Assembly: GCA_017849455.1 (NCBI GenBank)
Contig: JAFIGX010000003.1
Coordinates: 62,001 to 126,000 of the forward strand
Origin: Pseudobacter sp.
GTDB taxonomy: Bacteria; Bacteroidota; Bacteroidia; Chitinophagales; Chitinophagaceae
Direction: 5' to 3'
DNA: 64,000 nucleotides
Shown here piece after piece: positions 25,525 to 35,483 of the stretch. Positions within the stretch are counted from its first letter, which is position 1. Each line of letters opens with the position of its first letter. Position numbers and translations under genes: made by a program. The notes beneath the pieces were generated by a model. It was given only the letters and a program-made list of their open reading frames with translations. It searched no databases and was not told the DNA's origin.

Positions 25525-26214
25525 ATGGCCTATTCCCTGTTCATTCATCAACATACCAGGCAACGGACCGCTGCCAAATATATACGGATACCCGCCAGTG
25601 CTCCCAAAGAGCCGGCCCATCCTTTCATTGCTGAAGTATCAAAAAAGACCTGCAATATCGTGGACCACCGGTTGTCGATCGAAGAAGCCTACCTGATCGT
25701 TAACCAGTGTGTACGCTCAGCCGATGAAAGGCTGCACCTGAAACAGATGGCGGCCATCATGAAAGCCTGGTCGATGGAAAGAGAGGCTGCCGACCACCAG
25801 ACCGCCCTGCAATGGGAGCTTGCCGGTCTTTTCCTGGATACCGGGCCGGAGATCGCACCGGCAGATCATTGCGCGCGTGTAGTCAAAAAACTGGAAGAAG
25901 CAAAAGCCAATCCCGATATCAGCCATTCGCTGTTCTCGGCAGGTTTGTCATTCCCTGGAAATCTCTCCATAGAGAAAATGTGTACCCTCCGGGATATACT
26001 CGATGTGCTGTCTGCCTTTATTCATAACAAGGCCCTCGAAAACCCCGACTATTATGAAGGCATCAACGTACAGTCGATCCTGAAAGGACTTGCGGCCACA
26101 CCTCTCCAGGGCCGAATTTTCTCCGAAGACCTCGATTACGCAGTTGCCGTGCTGAATACTTCCCTCGAAGAGATCATCCAGTTTATCATCGATCATCAGA
26201 AAGACCTGGAGTGA
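25525..26214 (+). CDS. Degenerate HD-domain paralogue
   Basis: 229-aa protein clearly paralogous to the HD gene at 24419. Shared text includes IEEAY, LHLKQMAAIMKAW, TALQWELAGL, ADHC and the ending EEIIQFIIDHQK. The HD pair is replaced (GLFLDTGPEIAP instead of GLLHDADWEKYP) and the later ASHG His is lost (LFSAG). The enzyme is therefore probably inactive, and a binding or regulatory role is plausible. An N-terminal extension of about 45 residues (HQHTRQRTAAKYIR) is absent from the paralogue. Cotranscribed with higB. Confidence 0.8.
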   Translation: MAYSLFIHQHTRQRTAAKYIRIPASAPKEPAHPFIAEVSKKTCNIVDHRLSIEEAYLIVNQCVRSADERLHLKQMAAIMKAWSMEREAADHQTALQWELAGLFLDTGPEIAPADHCARVVKKLEEAKANPDISHSLFSAGLSFPGNLSIEKMCTLRDILDVLSAFIHNKALENPDYYEGINVQSILKGLAATPLQGRIFSEDLDYAVAVLNTSLEEIIQFIIDHQKDLE

Positions 26215-26283
26215 TCCTGTTCATTCTCTCAATGGATATTCCCGAATTTTCAATAATTTCCGGTACCCATTCAATGCTGCTGT

Positions 26284-27186
26284 ATGAAAAAATGGCTTAT
26301 CGGACTGGCAATCGTTATCATACTTGCTGCCCTGGCTACCTATATCTTTATTCCCGCCAAGCTCGACGTTTCCCAACATGCCCTGATCAGGACCACTGAG
26401 AACGGCTCTTACCGGGCTTTCAGCGATCCGCATCATCGTCTTAACTGGTGGCCGGCACATACCCGTTACCGTTATACCGTGATCACCAGCGCTTCCAATG
26501 TAGTAGAAATACCTATTGCAGAACAAATAGACACCATCCCTAGCTCCCTGATCATTATTCCCGAAGGGGCCGATGTGGTCCGCATCAGTTGGCAGGCACC
26601 ATCTTCCGCCAGCCTCAATCCTATCAAAAGGGTCCAGCAGTACAAACAGGCCTTCGTCCTGAAAGAAGAAATGGCCCTTGTGCTCAAAAGCCTGCAAGCC
26701 TACCTTGAAAAAGAAGAGAATATCTACGGCATCCATGTAGAAAAAACGATTGTGAAAGACACCTTGCTCATCACTACGAAAGCCAGTTTCAGCAGCCAGC
26801 CCACCACTGCCGGGATCTATGGACTGATCGGCGGCCTGCAACAATATATTCACGGTCAATCCGCCAATGCCAGCGGTTTCCCCATGTTGAATGTGCATCG
26901 CAAAGACAGTAGCCATTTCGAGGTCATGGTGGCCATCCCGATCGACAAGCCAATACCGAATGCAGGAAAATTCGAGCTGAAAAGAATGGTACCGGGAAAT
27001 ATCCTGGTGACAGAAGTACAGGGAGGCCCTTCAACGATCAGGAATGCGTTCAATCTACTGGAGGCTTACCGGGTAGAACATCATTACGAATCACCGGCCA
27101 TCCCATTCGAATCACTGGTCACCGACAGGAGCCGGGAAGCAGATACCACCAAATGGACCACCAGGCTCTTTTACCCGGTCTTCTGA
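26284..27186 (+). CDS. Membrane-anchored SRPBCC/GyrI-like protein
   Basis: 300 aa. One N-terminal membrane helix (5-26, LIGLAIVIILAALATYIFI) is followed by an SRPBCC (polyketide-cyclase-like) segment (ISRTTENGSYRAFSDPHHR-like text to about 140) and a C-terminal GyrI/effector-binding-like domain (about 195-300: FEVMVAIPIDKPIPNAGKF, RMVPGNILVTEVQGGPSTI and the ending WTTRLFYPVF). The GyrI-like fold binds small hydrophobic ligands or sequesters gyrase inhibitor in other bacteria. The ligand here is unknown. Convergent with the VCBS gene, 15 bp apart. Confidence 0.65.
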   Translation: MKKWLIGLAIVIILAALATYIFIPAKLDVSQHALIRTTENGSYRAFSDPHHRLNWWPAHTRYRYTVITSASNVVEIPIAEQIDTIPSSLIIIPEGADVVRISWQAPSSASLNPIKRVQQYKQAFVLKEEMALVLKSLQAYLEKEENIYGIHVEKTIVKDTLLITTKASFSSQPTTAGIYGLIGGLQQYIHGQSANASGFPMLNVHRKDSSHFEVMVAIPIDKPIPNAGKFELKRMVPGNILVTEVQGGPSTIRNAFNLLEAYRVEHHYESPAIPFESLVTDRSREADTTKWTTRLFYPVF

Positions 27187-27201
27187 ACGGCCACGCTTTT
27201 A

Positions 27202-30200
27202 TCATTTGAACCCGATCACACTTGCACTATCATTATTTCTCGCCAATATGAAAGCATTCCGCTTTTGCAGGCGCAGCTGTCTGATATGGCGCACCTGTCC
27301 TTTGATCCATAGCCCATTCACTTTCTCGCACCGGAAAGCTCCCTTTCCCTGGTTGACCAGGATTGTGCCCAGGTCCGCATCATATCGGCCCATCTGGATA
27401 TTGTTGTCGTAAAAATTTCCTGCCAGTAAAATATCCGGTCGTCCGTCATTGTTGGCATCGAGTATGACCCCATCCCGGTATGGACTGATCTGCGCCTCCC
27501 AGGGCAGGGCTTTCACTTCAAATTGCATATTCCCCTGGTTGATCAGTACGGCGTTCGAAAAATAATCGGCCGTCAGCACCTGGGCGCTTTCCAGCTTTTC
27601 TCTGGTGAACAGCTCTTCCAGCGATGCTTTGGCGAAATCACCCGCGTGCAGGAAGCGTTTTTTGAGGATAGGCATTTGCTTTTCCAGCTCTCCTTTGTTG
27701 GCAAAAGGGATCTCGCGGCCTTCGAGGTAATAGGTCAGTACCTGCTCCTTTTTCCCATTACCGTCGAAGTCTTCGTAATACAATCGCACCGGTTCTTTTT
27801 CCGAAGCGGTGAGGCGGCTGTTGAGGCCCAGGTTGCCCGCGATGAGATCGATATCACCATCTCCATCGATATCACAGGGCAATATGAAATTCCACCACCC
27901 TTTTTTCGTGGTGAGCCATTGTTTGGTGAAATGCCCGTTGTTATTGATAAAAGCACAGATGCCATCCCATTCCAGGGAGAGGATAAGGTCTTTGTCGCCG
28001 TCCTTGTCGATATCGACCCAGACGGCATTGGTCACCAATCCTACCCACTCCAGATCTTTGGCATAGCTGGCCGTTACATCCCGGAAATGACCTGCATGAT
28101 CGTTTTCCAGCAGGTACGACCGGGGTGTTTTACCATAATCCCAGGGCACCGCCCTTCCACCGATGAACAAGTCCGTATATCCATCACCGTTAAAATCGAA
28201 GGGCACTACGCAGGATTGCGTAACATAGATATCGTGGAAAGCGTCTTGCTGTTTCGTGAGCCGGCCTTTTCCGTCGTTGAGGTATACTCTTGGAAGAAGA
28301 AAACTATCCTTTCCATAATATTCATTGCCGCCGCTCGCCACTACCAGGTCGGGAAAATGATCGTTGTTGATGTCGACCCAGCAGGCGTCCACATCTTCGT
28401 AGGTACTGTCATTAGCAAGGGCAGGCTGTTCGGAAGGGATGAATTTACCGGAAGGCTGCTGCATCAGCAGCACCTTTTTTTCTCCTTTGGAAGCTCCTAT
28501 AAAAACATCCTCCAGTCCATCTTCATCGATATCCGCTACTGCGAGTGCCGGCCCTTCAGTGGAAACGGCATGGGGGATGAGCGGTTCGCGGTCGAATTCC
28601 ACGAAATGATTTTCAACATGCCGGTAGCGGATGCCGGTCTGCGGGGTGAGGTCCTGCATGGGTTGCAGGGTGTTGGGATAAAAATCGCGCAGCAGTCGGT
28701 AGTCGAAAACAGGCAGTCCTCTGGAATAGGTAAAGGATATCCGGGAGCTATCGGGTTGATGGACCCTTTGATAAGTATTATCGGGCCATATCAGCAGCAT
28801 TGAATCGGGTTTTGTATTGCCGAGCCCGATCAGGAGCGGTATCTCGCCGGAAGACTGGAATCCTTTCACCGGGTATTTCTCATAGGTTTGGATATTTCTT
28901 CCTGCGAAGACGAGTACACGCGCGCCTGCGGCGCGCGGATTGTTTTCCGGCCCCTGCAGGTTGACCTGCAAATAATGATTTTGCTTCCGCTCACTGGCCA
29001 TATTCCTGTACAGGATCACCGGATCATCGATCGTATTGACCACAATATCCAGGTCGCCATCATTATCGAGGTCCGCATAAACAGCACCATTGGAAAAACT
29101 GGGCCTGCCGTTCCTGATCAGTTTGCCTTCGTCTTCGAACAGCAGGTTACCCTGGTTACGAAAAAAACGATCGGGCAATTTGATCTCCGGGAAATTTTTG
29201 ATGAGGGCCATATCCCGTTCCTGCATATTGCCGCTCCGTATCTTCTGTTGTATCTCGTCATTCGATATATAATTCACATAGTCGATGTCATTGAGCCGTT
29301 TGGGAATGCCATTGGATACGAACAGGTCTTTCAACCCGTCATTGTCGAAATCAACCCAGAGGGGCGACCATGACCAGTCAGTGGCATAGATCCCCGCATA
29401 CAACCCTACTTCACTGAATTGTCCATTACCCCTGTTCCATTGCAGGGTATTTCTCGCATACTGGTAATGGTAACCGTTTTTTATTTTAATGTTGAACACA
29501 TTGTATTCATCTTCTCCCAGCGAGCGTTTGAGGATGTAGGGGTCCGACGGCAGCATATCCACCGTGATGATCTCAGGCCAGGCATCGTTGTTCGCATCTG
29601 CTACATCCACTCCCATCGAGAACTGGCTGGTATGCATGATCTGTTGTGTGAGTGAATCTTTGAAAGTGCCATTGCGCTGGTTGATATAGAGATAATCATT
29701 TTCATGGAAATCATTTCCTACATAAATGTCCGGATAGCCATCGAGGTTGATATCCGCCACGGCAACCCCAAGACCATAACCGATCACCGTGCTGTTGATG
29801 CCGCTCTCCCTCGTTACATCCGTGAAATGCCCGTTATCATTACGATAGAGCCTGTCGCCCGACAAAGAATCATAGGTATTGCGGTAGGAATCCCTGGGCG
29901 CAAAAGTGCTGTTGTATCGCAGGGAATGGTTCAGCAGGTACATGTCGAGATCGCCATCAAGATCATAATCGAAGAAGACGGCCTGTGTGCTGAAGCCTGA
30001 AAAATCAAGTCCATATTCCTTCGCACGCTCTTCATATTGTGGTATACCGTTCTTGATGCCGGTACAGATCAGCAACTGGTTATGGCTATGGAGAGTTTCA
30101 TAATTGCCGACGCGGCAGATATAGATGTCGAGCAGGCCGTCATGGTTCACATCGGCCACGGATACGCCGGTGCTCCAGCCACTATCGCGCGGTATCTTTG

Positions 30201-30516
30201 CTTCGGCAGTAACATCTTTGAAGTGCAGGTTGCCGGTGTTGAGGTATAAGGTGTTCTGCTGCTGGTTGGAGGCGAAAAAAAGATCGATGAGTCCGTCATT
30301 ATTGAAATCTCCCGCGCCCACACCAGCGCCATTGTAGAAGTACATATACTTCAGCATATTCAATTGTGGAGTGGGTGTAAGCTTGTTGGAAAACGCCAGG
30401 CCGGTTTGCTCATGCTCCATTACTTCGAACAGGTAAGGAGTTGTATCCGAAGAACGGCAGGCAGCAAGCAGGAGCAGGAAGCCGGACAGTTTGGTGAGAT
30501 GATTGATCGATTTCAT
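27202..30516 (-). CDS. VCBS/FG-GAP repeat lipoprotein with UnbV domain (2)
   Basis: 1104-aa surface lipoprotein (lipobox LLLAAC at about residue 20). Multiple FG-GAP/VCBS blades with the calcium-binding DxNxDGxxD motif: GDFNNDGLIDLFF, ADVNHDGLLDIYI, ADLDNDGDLDIVV, FDFNGDGYTDLFI and more, forming beta-propellers. The middle carries an ASPIC/UnbV domain (about 535-600; ARVLVFAGRNIQTYEKYPVK, IGLGNTKPDSMLLIWPD). Such proteins commonly accompany SusC/SusD pairs in Bacteroidota, with an unproven glycan-binding role. Last gene of the SusC1 operon, 30 bp after its paralogue. Confidence 0.88.
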   Translation of the reverse strand: MKSINHLTKLSGFLLLLAACRSSDTTPYLFEVMEHEQTGLAFSNKLTPTPQLNMLKYMYFYNGAGVGAGDFNNDGLIDLFFASNQQQNTLYLNTGNLHFKDVTAEAKIPRDSGWSTGVSVADVNHDGLLDIYICRVGNYETLHSHNQLLICTGIKNGIPQYEERAKEYGLDFSGFSTQAVFFDYDLDGDLDMYLLNHSLRYNSTFAPRDSYRNTYDSLSGDRLYRNDNGHFTDVTRESGINSTVIGYGLGVAVADINLDGYPDIYVGNDFHENDYLYINQRNGTFKDSLTQQIMHTSQFSMGVDVADANNDAWPEIITVDMLPSDPYILKRSLGEDEYNVFNIKIKNGYHYQYARNTLQWNRGNGQFSEVGLYAGIYATDWSWSPLWVDFDNDGLKDLFVSNGIPKRLNDIDYVNYISNDEIQQKIRSGNMQERDMALIKNFPEIKLPDRFFRNQGNLLFEDEGKLIRNGRPSFSNGAVYADLDNDGDLDIVVNTIDDPVILYRNMASERKQNHYLQVNLQGPENNPRAAGARVLVFAGRNIQTYEKYPVKGFQSSGEIPLLIGLGNTKPDSMLLIWPDNTYQRVHQPDSSRISFTYSRGLPVFDYRLLRDFYPNTLQPMQDLTPQTGIRYRHVENHFVEFDREPLIPHAVSTEGPALAVADIDEDGLEDVFIGASKGEKKVLLMQQPSGKFIPSEQPALANDSTYEDVDACWVDINNDHFPDLVVASGGNEYYGKDSFLLPRVYLNDGKGRLTKQQDAFHDIYVTQSCVVPFDFNGDGYTDLFIGGRAVPWDYGKTPRSYLLENDHAGHFRDVTASYAKDLEWVGLVTNAVWVDIDKDGDKDLILSLEWDGICAFINNNGHFTKQWLTTKKGWWNFILPCDIDGDGDIDLIAGNLGLNSRLTASEKEPVRLYYEDFDGNGKKEQVLTYYLEGREIPFANKGELEKQMPILKKRFLHAGDFAKASLEELFTREKLESAQVLTADYFSNAVLINQGNMQFEVKALPWEAQISPYRDGVILDANNDGRPDILLAGNFYDNNIQMGRYDADLGTILVNQGKGAFRCEKVNGLWIKGQVRHIRQLRLQKRNAFILARNNDSASVIGFK

Positions 30517-30546
30517 GAATGTATCCGTTTCGGATGGTGAACGTTT

Positions 30547-33500
30547 CTATTCTTTGAGTCTGTACAATACGGGCAGCTCATCATTCTGCAATACCAGCAG
30601 GTAGCGGGTTTTGCCTGATCGTATTTCTTTGATATCCCTGATCTGCCCCCTCAGTTCCATGCCCGATTGCCGGTTCGGTATCCAGGTAAAACCGACTTTG
30701 CCATCGTTCAGCAGCAGATGCCCGAAACTGGCATCGAGCCTGCCAAACTGGGGTAGAAAACAAAAATTATTTCCACCGAGCACGAGGTCGGTCTTGCCAT
30801 CATGGTTGAGATCGGTGCAGTGAATGGCATTGACAGATGATAATTGCACCATTTGTGGCAATGGCCGAACAGTGAAATGACCGTTGCCGTCATTGAGCGC
30901 GATGCAGGACGTAGGATAATTGAATGTTTTCACTTCAGCCGCTTTGATCAGTTCAGGTGAGAACAGGTCCTGGATTGATCTCTTCGCAAAATCCTCATGC
31001 TTCAGGTTTTGCTTTTTCAGTGATGGCAGTTGATCGGTAAGCTCGCGTTTGAGGAATACCGTCATATCCCTGCCGCCCACCCTTCGGGTGAAGATCTTAT
31101 CTACCACACCATTCCCGTCGAAATCATTGATCCAAATTTTGACCGGTTCTTTTTCCGATGGGCGCAGGTAGAAGTTCTCCCCGATGTTCCCGAGAATGAG
31201 GTCATTGTCGCCATCCCCGTCGAGATCGGCCACGGCAACCGATTGCCACCAGCCCAGCATATTGCCCAGATTGGTTTTCATTTCTTCGAAATGATCGCCT
31301 GTCCAGGTGAAGATCCTGGGCGGCATCCACTCACCGGCCACGACGAGATCTTTTTGCCCATCGCCGTTCATATCGGCCCACACTGCCCCGGTTATCATTC
31401 CTGCATGAGCGATGGCAGGGTTCTTTTCTTTTGCGATATCGGTGAATTTTCCTTTCCCATCGTTGACCAGCAGGTACGCTGAAGGGGTTACTCCATAATT
31501 TTTCGGTTCACAGCGGCTGGCCACAAAGAGGTCGAGATCGCCATCATGATCGAAATCATTGGCTATTACTACCGAAGTATTGCCATTGTTGGGAGGAAGG
31601 GCATCGGTGCGAATGGAAAAGTTACCTTTTCCATCGTTGATGTATAACCGGTTTTGCATATTCCGGCTGCCTGATACATTATTATTGCCGCCTGAGCCGA
31701 CAAACAGATCGAGATCGCCATCCCCGTCGCAATCGAAGAACAGCACAGCATCGTCTTCCATGTCTGTATAGAGCCTGAAGGCAGGCTCGTCTTTTTTCAC
31801 AAAGCCATTGGGGGTTTGCAGGTAAAGCTGTCCGCCCTGGTTAGCCGCCCCGCCGATATAGATATCTTCAAGCCCATCTCCGTTCACATCTCCCACAGCG
31901 GCATGGGGGCCATCGCGGGAGATCATCATCGGGATATTCCTTTCGTAATAAAAATCCACGTAATCGTCTTCTATATGTTTATCGAAATGAGCGGGCGCCA
32001 TGGTGAGCCAGGGAACGGGAGGAGGAGGTGAAGTCCTGGTCATTAATGGCGCTGTATCCGGCTGACTGATGACATACAAACTATCCACTTTCGGCCGGTC
32101 ATATTTCGAATAGGTAAGGTTTGGCCAGATGATGATCATGGAATCGACAGGAGCAGTGCCGAGCCCGATCACGGCCTTGTAATCGACCGACGACTGAAAG
32201 CCGCGTCCGGGGATCACTTCACGGGTATGCACCTGGTCTCCCTGGAATATTTTGATGGTGCTGCCCACTGCCCAGGTATTCTTTCCTTTTCCTTTCAGCA
32301 ACACACTGATGGAATGGTTCTTCGTGATCAGGTTGCTGTTATTACGGAAAACAAATGCCTTTTGATTCACATTGTTCACCACGAGGTCGAGATCGCCATC
32401 ATTATCGAGGTCGCCATAGGCCGCGCCATTGGAGAAGGATGGTTGAGTGATACCCCAGGAAGCGCCTGCATCGCTGAAATGCAGGTTACCCAGGTTCTTG
32501 AACACCTTATTCGGGATGGGGCGTGAAGGCATTTTATCGATGATGGCATCTATCTGCTCTTTTTTACCGGTGAGGGCCATTTTCTGGATCACTTCATTGG
32601 CGAAAAAATCGATGAAGTCCTGGTCGGTCACATCATGATAAATGCCATTGCATACATAAATATCGCTGAGGCCGTCGTTGTCGGCATCGAAGATCAGCGC
32701 GCCCCAGCTCCAGTCGGAGGCCTCCACTCCGCTGTAACGGCTTGTTTCCAGGAATTTTCCATGCTGGTTATTTACCTGCAGGGCATTCTGCATGTACTGG
32801 TGATAGAAACCCTGCTTCACGGTAAGCCTGTTCACGTCGATATTCTCGAAGGAGGTAGTGGTCTTCAGCCTGAACTCATCACCGGGAAGCATATCGGTAG
32901 TGAAAATATCGGGATATCCATCATTGTTGATATCGGCCATATCGGCGCCCATCGACGAGAGACTGATATGCTGCATCCATTGTTCCAGCTCTTCCTTGAA
33001 AGTGCCGTTCTTCTGGTTGATGTAGAGGTAATCCCTTTCAAAGAAATCATTCGAGATATAGATATCGGGATATCCGTCATTGTTGACATCTCCTACCGTA
33101 ACACCCAGACCAAACCCGATCAGGCTTCCATAGATACCGGCCTGTTCGCTCACATCGGTGAAATGCCCATTATCGTTCCGCAGGAGTTGATCGCCGCCAC
33201 CTTTGAAGTAATCGGCCACCGGCCAGTCTTTGGCGCGCAGGTTGCGGTTATTGGCATAGTTGAGGGTGTTAACTGGAATGAAACTGTTGTTGAGCCGGTA
33301 GCAATCGAGGTCGCCATCGAGATCATAATCGAAGAATGCCACATGAGTAGTATAGGCGGAATCGGTGAGGCCGTATTGGGCGGCAGATTCGGTGAAAGTG
33401 AGATCGTGGTTGTTGATATAAAGCTCATCACTTTGTCCGACTATTCCCGGCTGATAACCCGCATTGCACACATAGATATCGAGCCAGCCATCATTGTTGA

Positions 33501-33855
33501 TATCGACCATCACCACACCGGTGCTCCATTTTTTCTTATCACCGAAACCTGCTTTATCGGAGATATCTTCAAACTGAAAATTGCCTTTGTTGAGATAGAG
33601 TTTATTGGGACCAGAGTTGCCGGTGAGGAATACGTCGGCCAGGCCATCGTTATTGATATCGCCGATGGCCACTCCACCTCCGTTGTAGAAGTTGCGGTAG
33701 GTGAAGATGTTGAAATCGGGAGTGTCCTTTACCTGGTTGATAAAATCTATCCCGGTATTTTCCATTTGCTCAAACAGCCGGGGCGGGGCGGTTGGATGCC
33801 GGCAACCCATACAAAGTGCTAAACCGGTGACCAGCCAGTATGGAGAATACTTCAT
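30547..33855 (-). CDS. VCBS/FG-GAP repeat lipoprotein with UnbV domain (1)
   Basis: Paralogue of the preceding entry with the same plan: lipobox LALCMGC, repeated propeller motifs (GDINNDGLADVFL, VDINNDGWLDIYV, GDVNNDGYPDIYI, ADLDGDGDNDLIL, TDLNHDGKTDLVL) and an ASPIC/UnbV domain (TIKIFQGDQVHTREVIPGRG, IGLGTAPVDSMIIIWPN). I start at 33855 (MKYSPYWLVTGLALCMGC) because a signal peptide begins there; an upstream alternative start adds 16 residues with no such feature. Third gene of the SusC1-SusD1 operon, 72 bp after SusD. Confidence 0.88.
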   Translation of the reverse strand: MKYSPYWLVTGLALCMGCRHPTAPPRLFEQMENTGIDFINQVKDTPDFNIFTYRNFYNGGGVAIGDINNDGLADVFLTGNSGPNKLYLNKGNFQFEDISDKAGFGDKKKWSTGVVMVDINNDGWLDIYVCNAGYQPGIVGQSDELYINNHDLTFTESAAQYGLTDSAYTTHVAFFDYDLDGDLDCYRLNNSFIPVNTLNYANNRNLRAKDWPVADYFKGGGDQLLRNDNGHFTDVSEQAGIYGSLIGFGLGVTVGDVNNDGYPDIYISNDFFERDYLYINQKNGTFKEELEQWMQHISLSSMGADMADINNDGYPDIFTTDMLPGDEFRLKTTTSFENIDVNRLTVKQGFYHQYMQNALQVNNQHGKFLETSRYSGVEASDWSWGALIFDADNDGLSDIYVCNGIYHDVTDQDFIDFFANEVIQKMALTGKKEQIDAIIDKMPSRPIPNKVFKNLGNLHFSDAGASWGITQPSFSNGAAYGDLDNDGDLDLVVNNVNQKAFVFRNNSNLITKNHSISVLLKGKGKNTWAVGSTIKIFQGDQVHTREVIPGRGFQSSVDYKAVIGLGTAPVDSMIIIWPNLTYSKYDRPKVDSLYVISQPDTAPLMTRTSPPPPVPWLTMAPAHFDKHIEDDYVDFYYERNIPMMISRDGPHAAVGDVNGDGLEDIYIGGAANQGGQLYLQTPNGFVKKDEPAFRLYTDMEDDAVLFFDCDGDGDLDLFVGSGGNNNVSGSRNMQNRLYINDGKGNFSIRTDALPPNNGNTSVVIANDFDHDGDLDLFVASRCEPKNYGVTPSAYLLVNDGKGKFTDIAKEKNPAIAHAGMITGAVWADMNGDGQKDLVVAGEWMPPRIFTWTGDHFEEMKTNLGNMLGWWQSVAVADLDGDGDNDLILGNIGENFYLRPSEKEPVKIWINDFDGNGVVDKIFTRRVGGRDMTVFLKRELTDQLPSLKKQNLKHEDFAKRSIQDLFSPELIKAAEVKTFNYPTSCIALNDGNGHFTVRPLPQMVQLSSVNAIHCTDLNHDGKTDLVLGGNNFCFLPQFGRLDASFGHLLLNDGKVGFTWIPNRQSGMELRGQIRDIKEIRSGKTRYLLVLQNDELPVLYRLKE

Positions 33856-33927
33856 ATTGACAATATACAAAAAAGAAAAGAGAGACTGTCCCGTGCAGGA
33901 CAATCCCTCTTGTTAATGATTGCAATT

Positions 33928-35463
33928 TTAATATCCTTGGTTTTGTTTGAAATTCGGGTTCACTGCCAATTGCTGGTTGGGGATGGGGAATAACAAACGT
34001 TCGGGACCGGATTGTGGTTTTTCCTGCCAGGCGTTCAGGAATTTTCCAAAGCGGATCAGGTCCTGCCTTCTCCAACCTTCAAAGTACAATTCCCTACCTC
34101 TTTCATCCAGCAGGTTATCGAGCGTTACTGCTGCAAGAGCGCCGGCTCCTCTTTTGGTGCGGATACTGTTCACGATGGGCAATGCCGCCGGTGCGGCATT
34201 GGTGCGCACCAGCGCTTCTGCCTTCATGAGCAGCACATCGGCATACCGGAAGAACACATAATCATTATCGGAGTTGCTGTAATCACTGTTATTGGGATCA
34301 TTCAATTTAGCCAGGTTATAATCCGGCGGATATTTGATCACCCTGATACCGGTCACTTCGAGATTGCTGCCGGTTTCCAGTATTTTAACTTCGGGGGTAA
34401 AGGCCAGCGGGCTGCCATTCCTGTCTTTCAGCGGCGTATTGTTCTGATCGTACTGCTGTCCAACGAGAAAGCCTACCCGTAAACCGGTTTTATCGGTAAC
34501 GCCTGCATACGCATCGCCACGGCGTTTATCATTTGCATCGAACTTGTTATAAAAATCGGAAAGGGTGGCAAAGCCGTTCCATCCTCCGGGATTGTTATTG
34601 TAATGCAATCCCATGCGCCATCTTGAACGGACAGGGCCGCCTTCATCATGTGTATTGTGGGCAGTGAAGATCAGCTCTGTAGACAATGCATCATTCTTCG
34701 CTGCGAAATTATCATAGAAATTATTGGAGAGCGAATACTTGTTGCTGCTGATCAGTTGATCGGCCAGTGTGATCACCTGGGTCATATCGGCCGCATCGAA
34801 CGTAGGGGCCTGCCTGTTGGCGATGGTGCCTTTGTTGAGATAGCATTTCATCAGCAAGGTCTTGGCAGCATCCTTGTTGGCCGTATAAGCCGGACCATCG
34901 GGCAATGTGGGAAGAATGGCGTTCAGTTCTCCTATGATATAGGTGAGCGCATCGACGCCCGTTTTTACGGCCGGAGCTTTCAACAGGTCTTCCCCTGCTT
35001 CACGAACAGGCACCTGGTTCCATCCATCGAGCATGGAAAACATGGCAAAGGCTCTCAGGAAGCGGGCTTCGGCAGCTTGCTGTGGAGTAGGGTTGAACCG
35101 TTGAAGGTCTGTTGCAAAGAAAACGATCTGCCCCAGGTTCGTATAGGTACTGACGATAAATGTATGATCGGCGTCCCATTTATGATTGTGAAGCACACGC
35201 CATACACCGTTATCATCCCAGTCCCCACCTCTTGTTGGCCCGATACATTCGTCGGTAGTATGTTCCTGTAAAGCCCAGAACCTCGATTGGTCCTGGTATG
35301 GAAGGCGCATGGCGTTGTAGGCGCCTTTCAACAAGGCGGCCGCATCGCTGGAAGAGCCCAGTTGCGCATCCGTTATTTCGCCCTGCAATCCCTGGTTCAG
35401 CTTGGTACAGGCCACCAGCAGAAAGGAGAACATGGCAAGCGTTATTATTGTTTTGCGGTTCAT
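33928..35463 (-). CDS. SusD/RagB-family glycan-binding lipoprotein (PUL 1)
   Basis: 511-aa SusD homologue. Lipobox FLLVACTKLNQ, then the SusD helical core: LKGAYNAMRLPYQDQSRFWAL, ARFLRAFAMFSMLDGWNQVPV and the C-terminal region with FRYADVLLMKAEALVRTNA, RTKRGAGALAAVTLDNLLDERGRELYFEGWRRQDLIRFGKF and FPIPNQQLAVNP. SusD proteins cap the SusC transporter and bind glycan at the cell surface. It follows SusC1 by 20 bp. Confidence 0.95.
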   Translation of the reverse strand: MNRKTIITLAMFSFLLVACTKLNQGLQGEITDAQLGSSSDAAALLKGAYNAMRLPYQDQSRFWALQEHTTDECIGPTRGGDWDDNGVWRVLHNHKWDADHTFIVSTYTNLGQIVFFATDLQRFNPTPQQAAEARFLRAFAMFSMLDGWNQVPVREAGEDLLKAPAVKTGVDALTYIIGELNAILPTLPDGPAYTANKDAAKTLLMKCYLNKGTIANRQAPTFDAADMTQVITLADQLISSNKYSLSNNFYDNFAAKNDALSTELIFTAHNTHDEGGPVRSRWRMGLHYNNNPGGWNGFATLSDFYNKFDANDKRRGDAYAGVTDKTGLRVGFLVGQQYDQNNTPLKDRNGSPLAFTPEVKILETGSNLEVTGIRVIKYPPDYNLAKLNDPNNSDYSNSDNDYVFFRYADVLLMKAEALVRTNAAPAALPIVNSIRTKRGAGALAAVTLDNLLDERGRELYFEGWRRQDLIRFGKFLNAWQEKPQSGPERLLFPIPNQQLAVNPNFKQNQGY

Positions 35464-35483
35464 ATAATAATGATTTGAGGATC

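Noticed and set aside
32635..33822. Long open frames antisense to the VCBS genes
   Set aside because: The sense strand encodes regular DxNxDG propeller repeats; repeated codon patterns produce the antisense opening.
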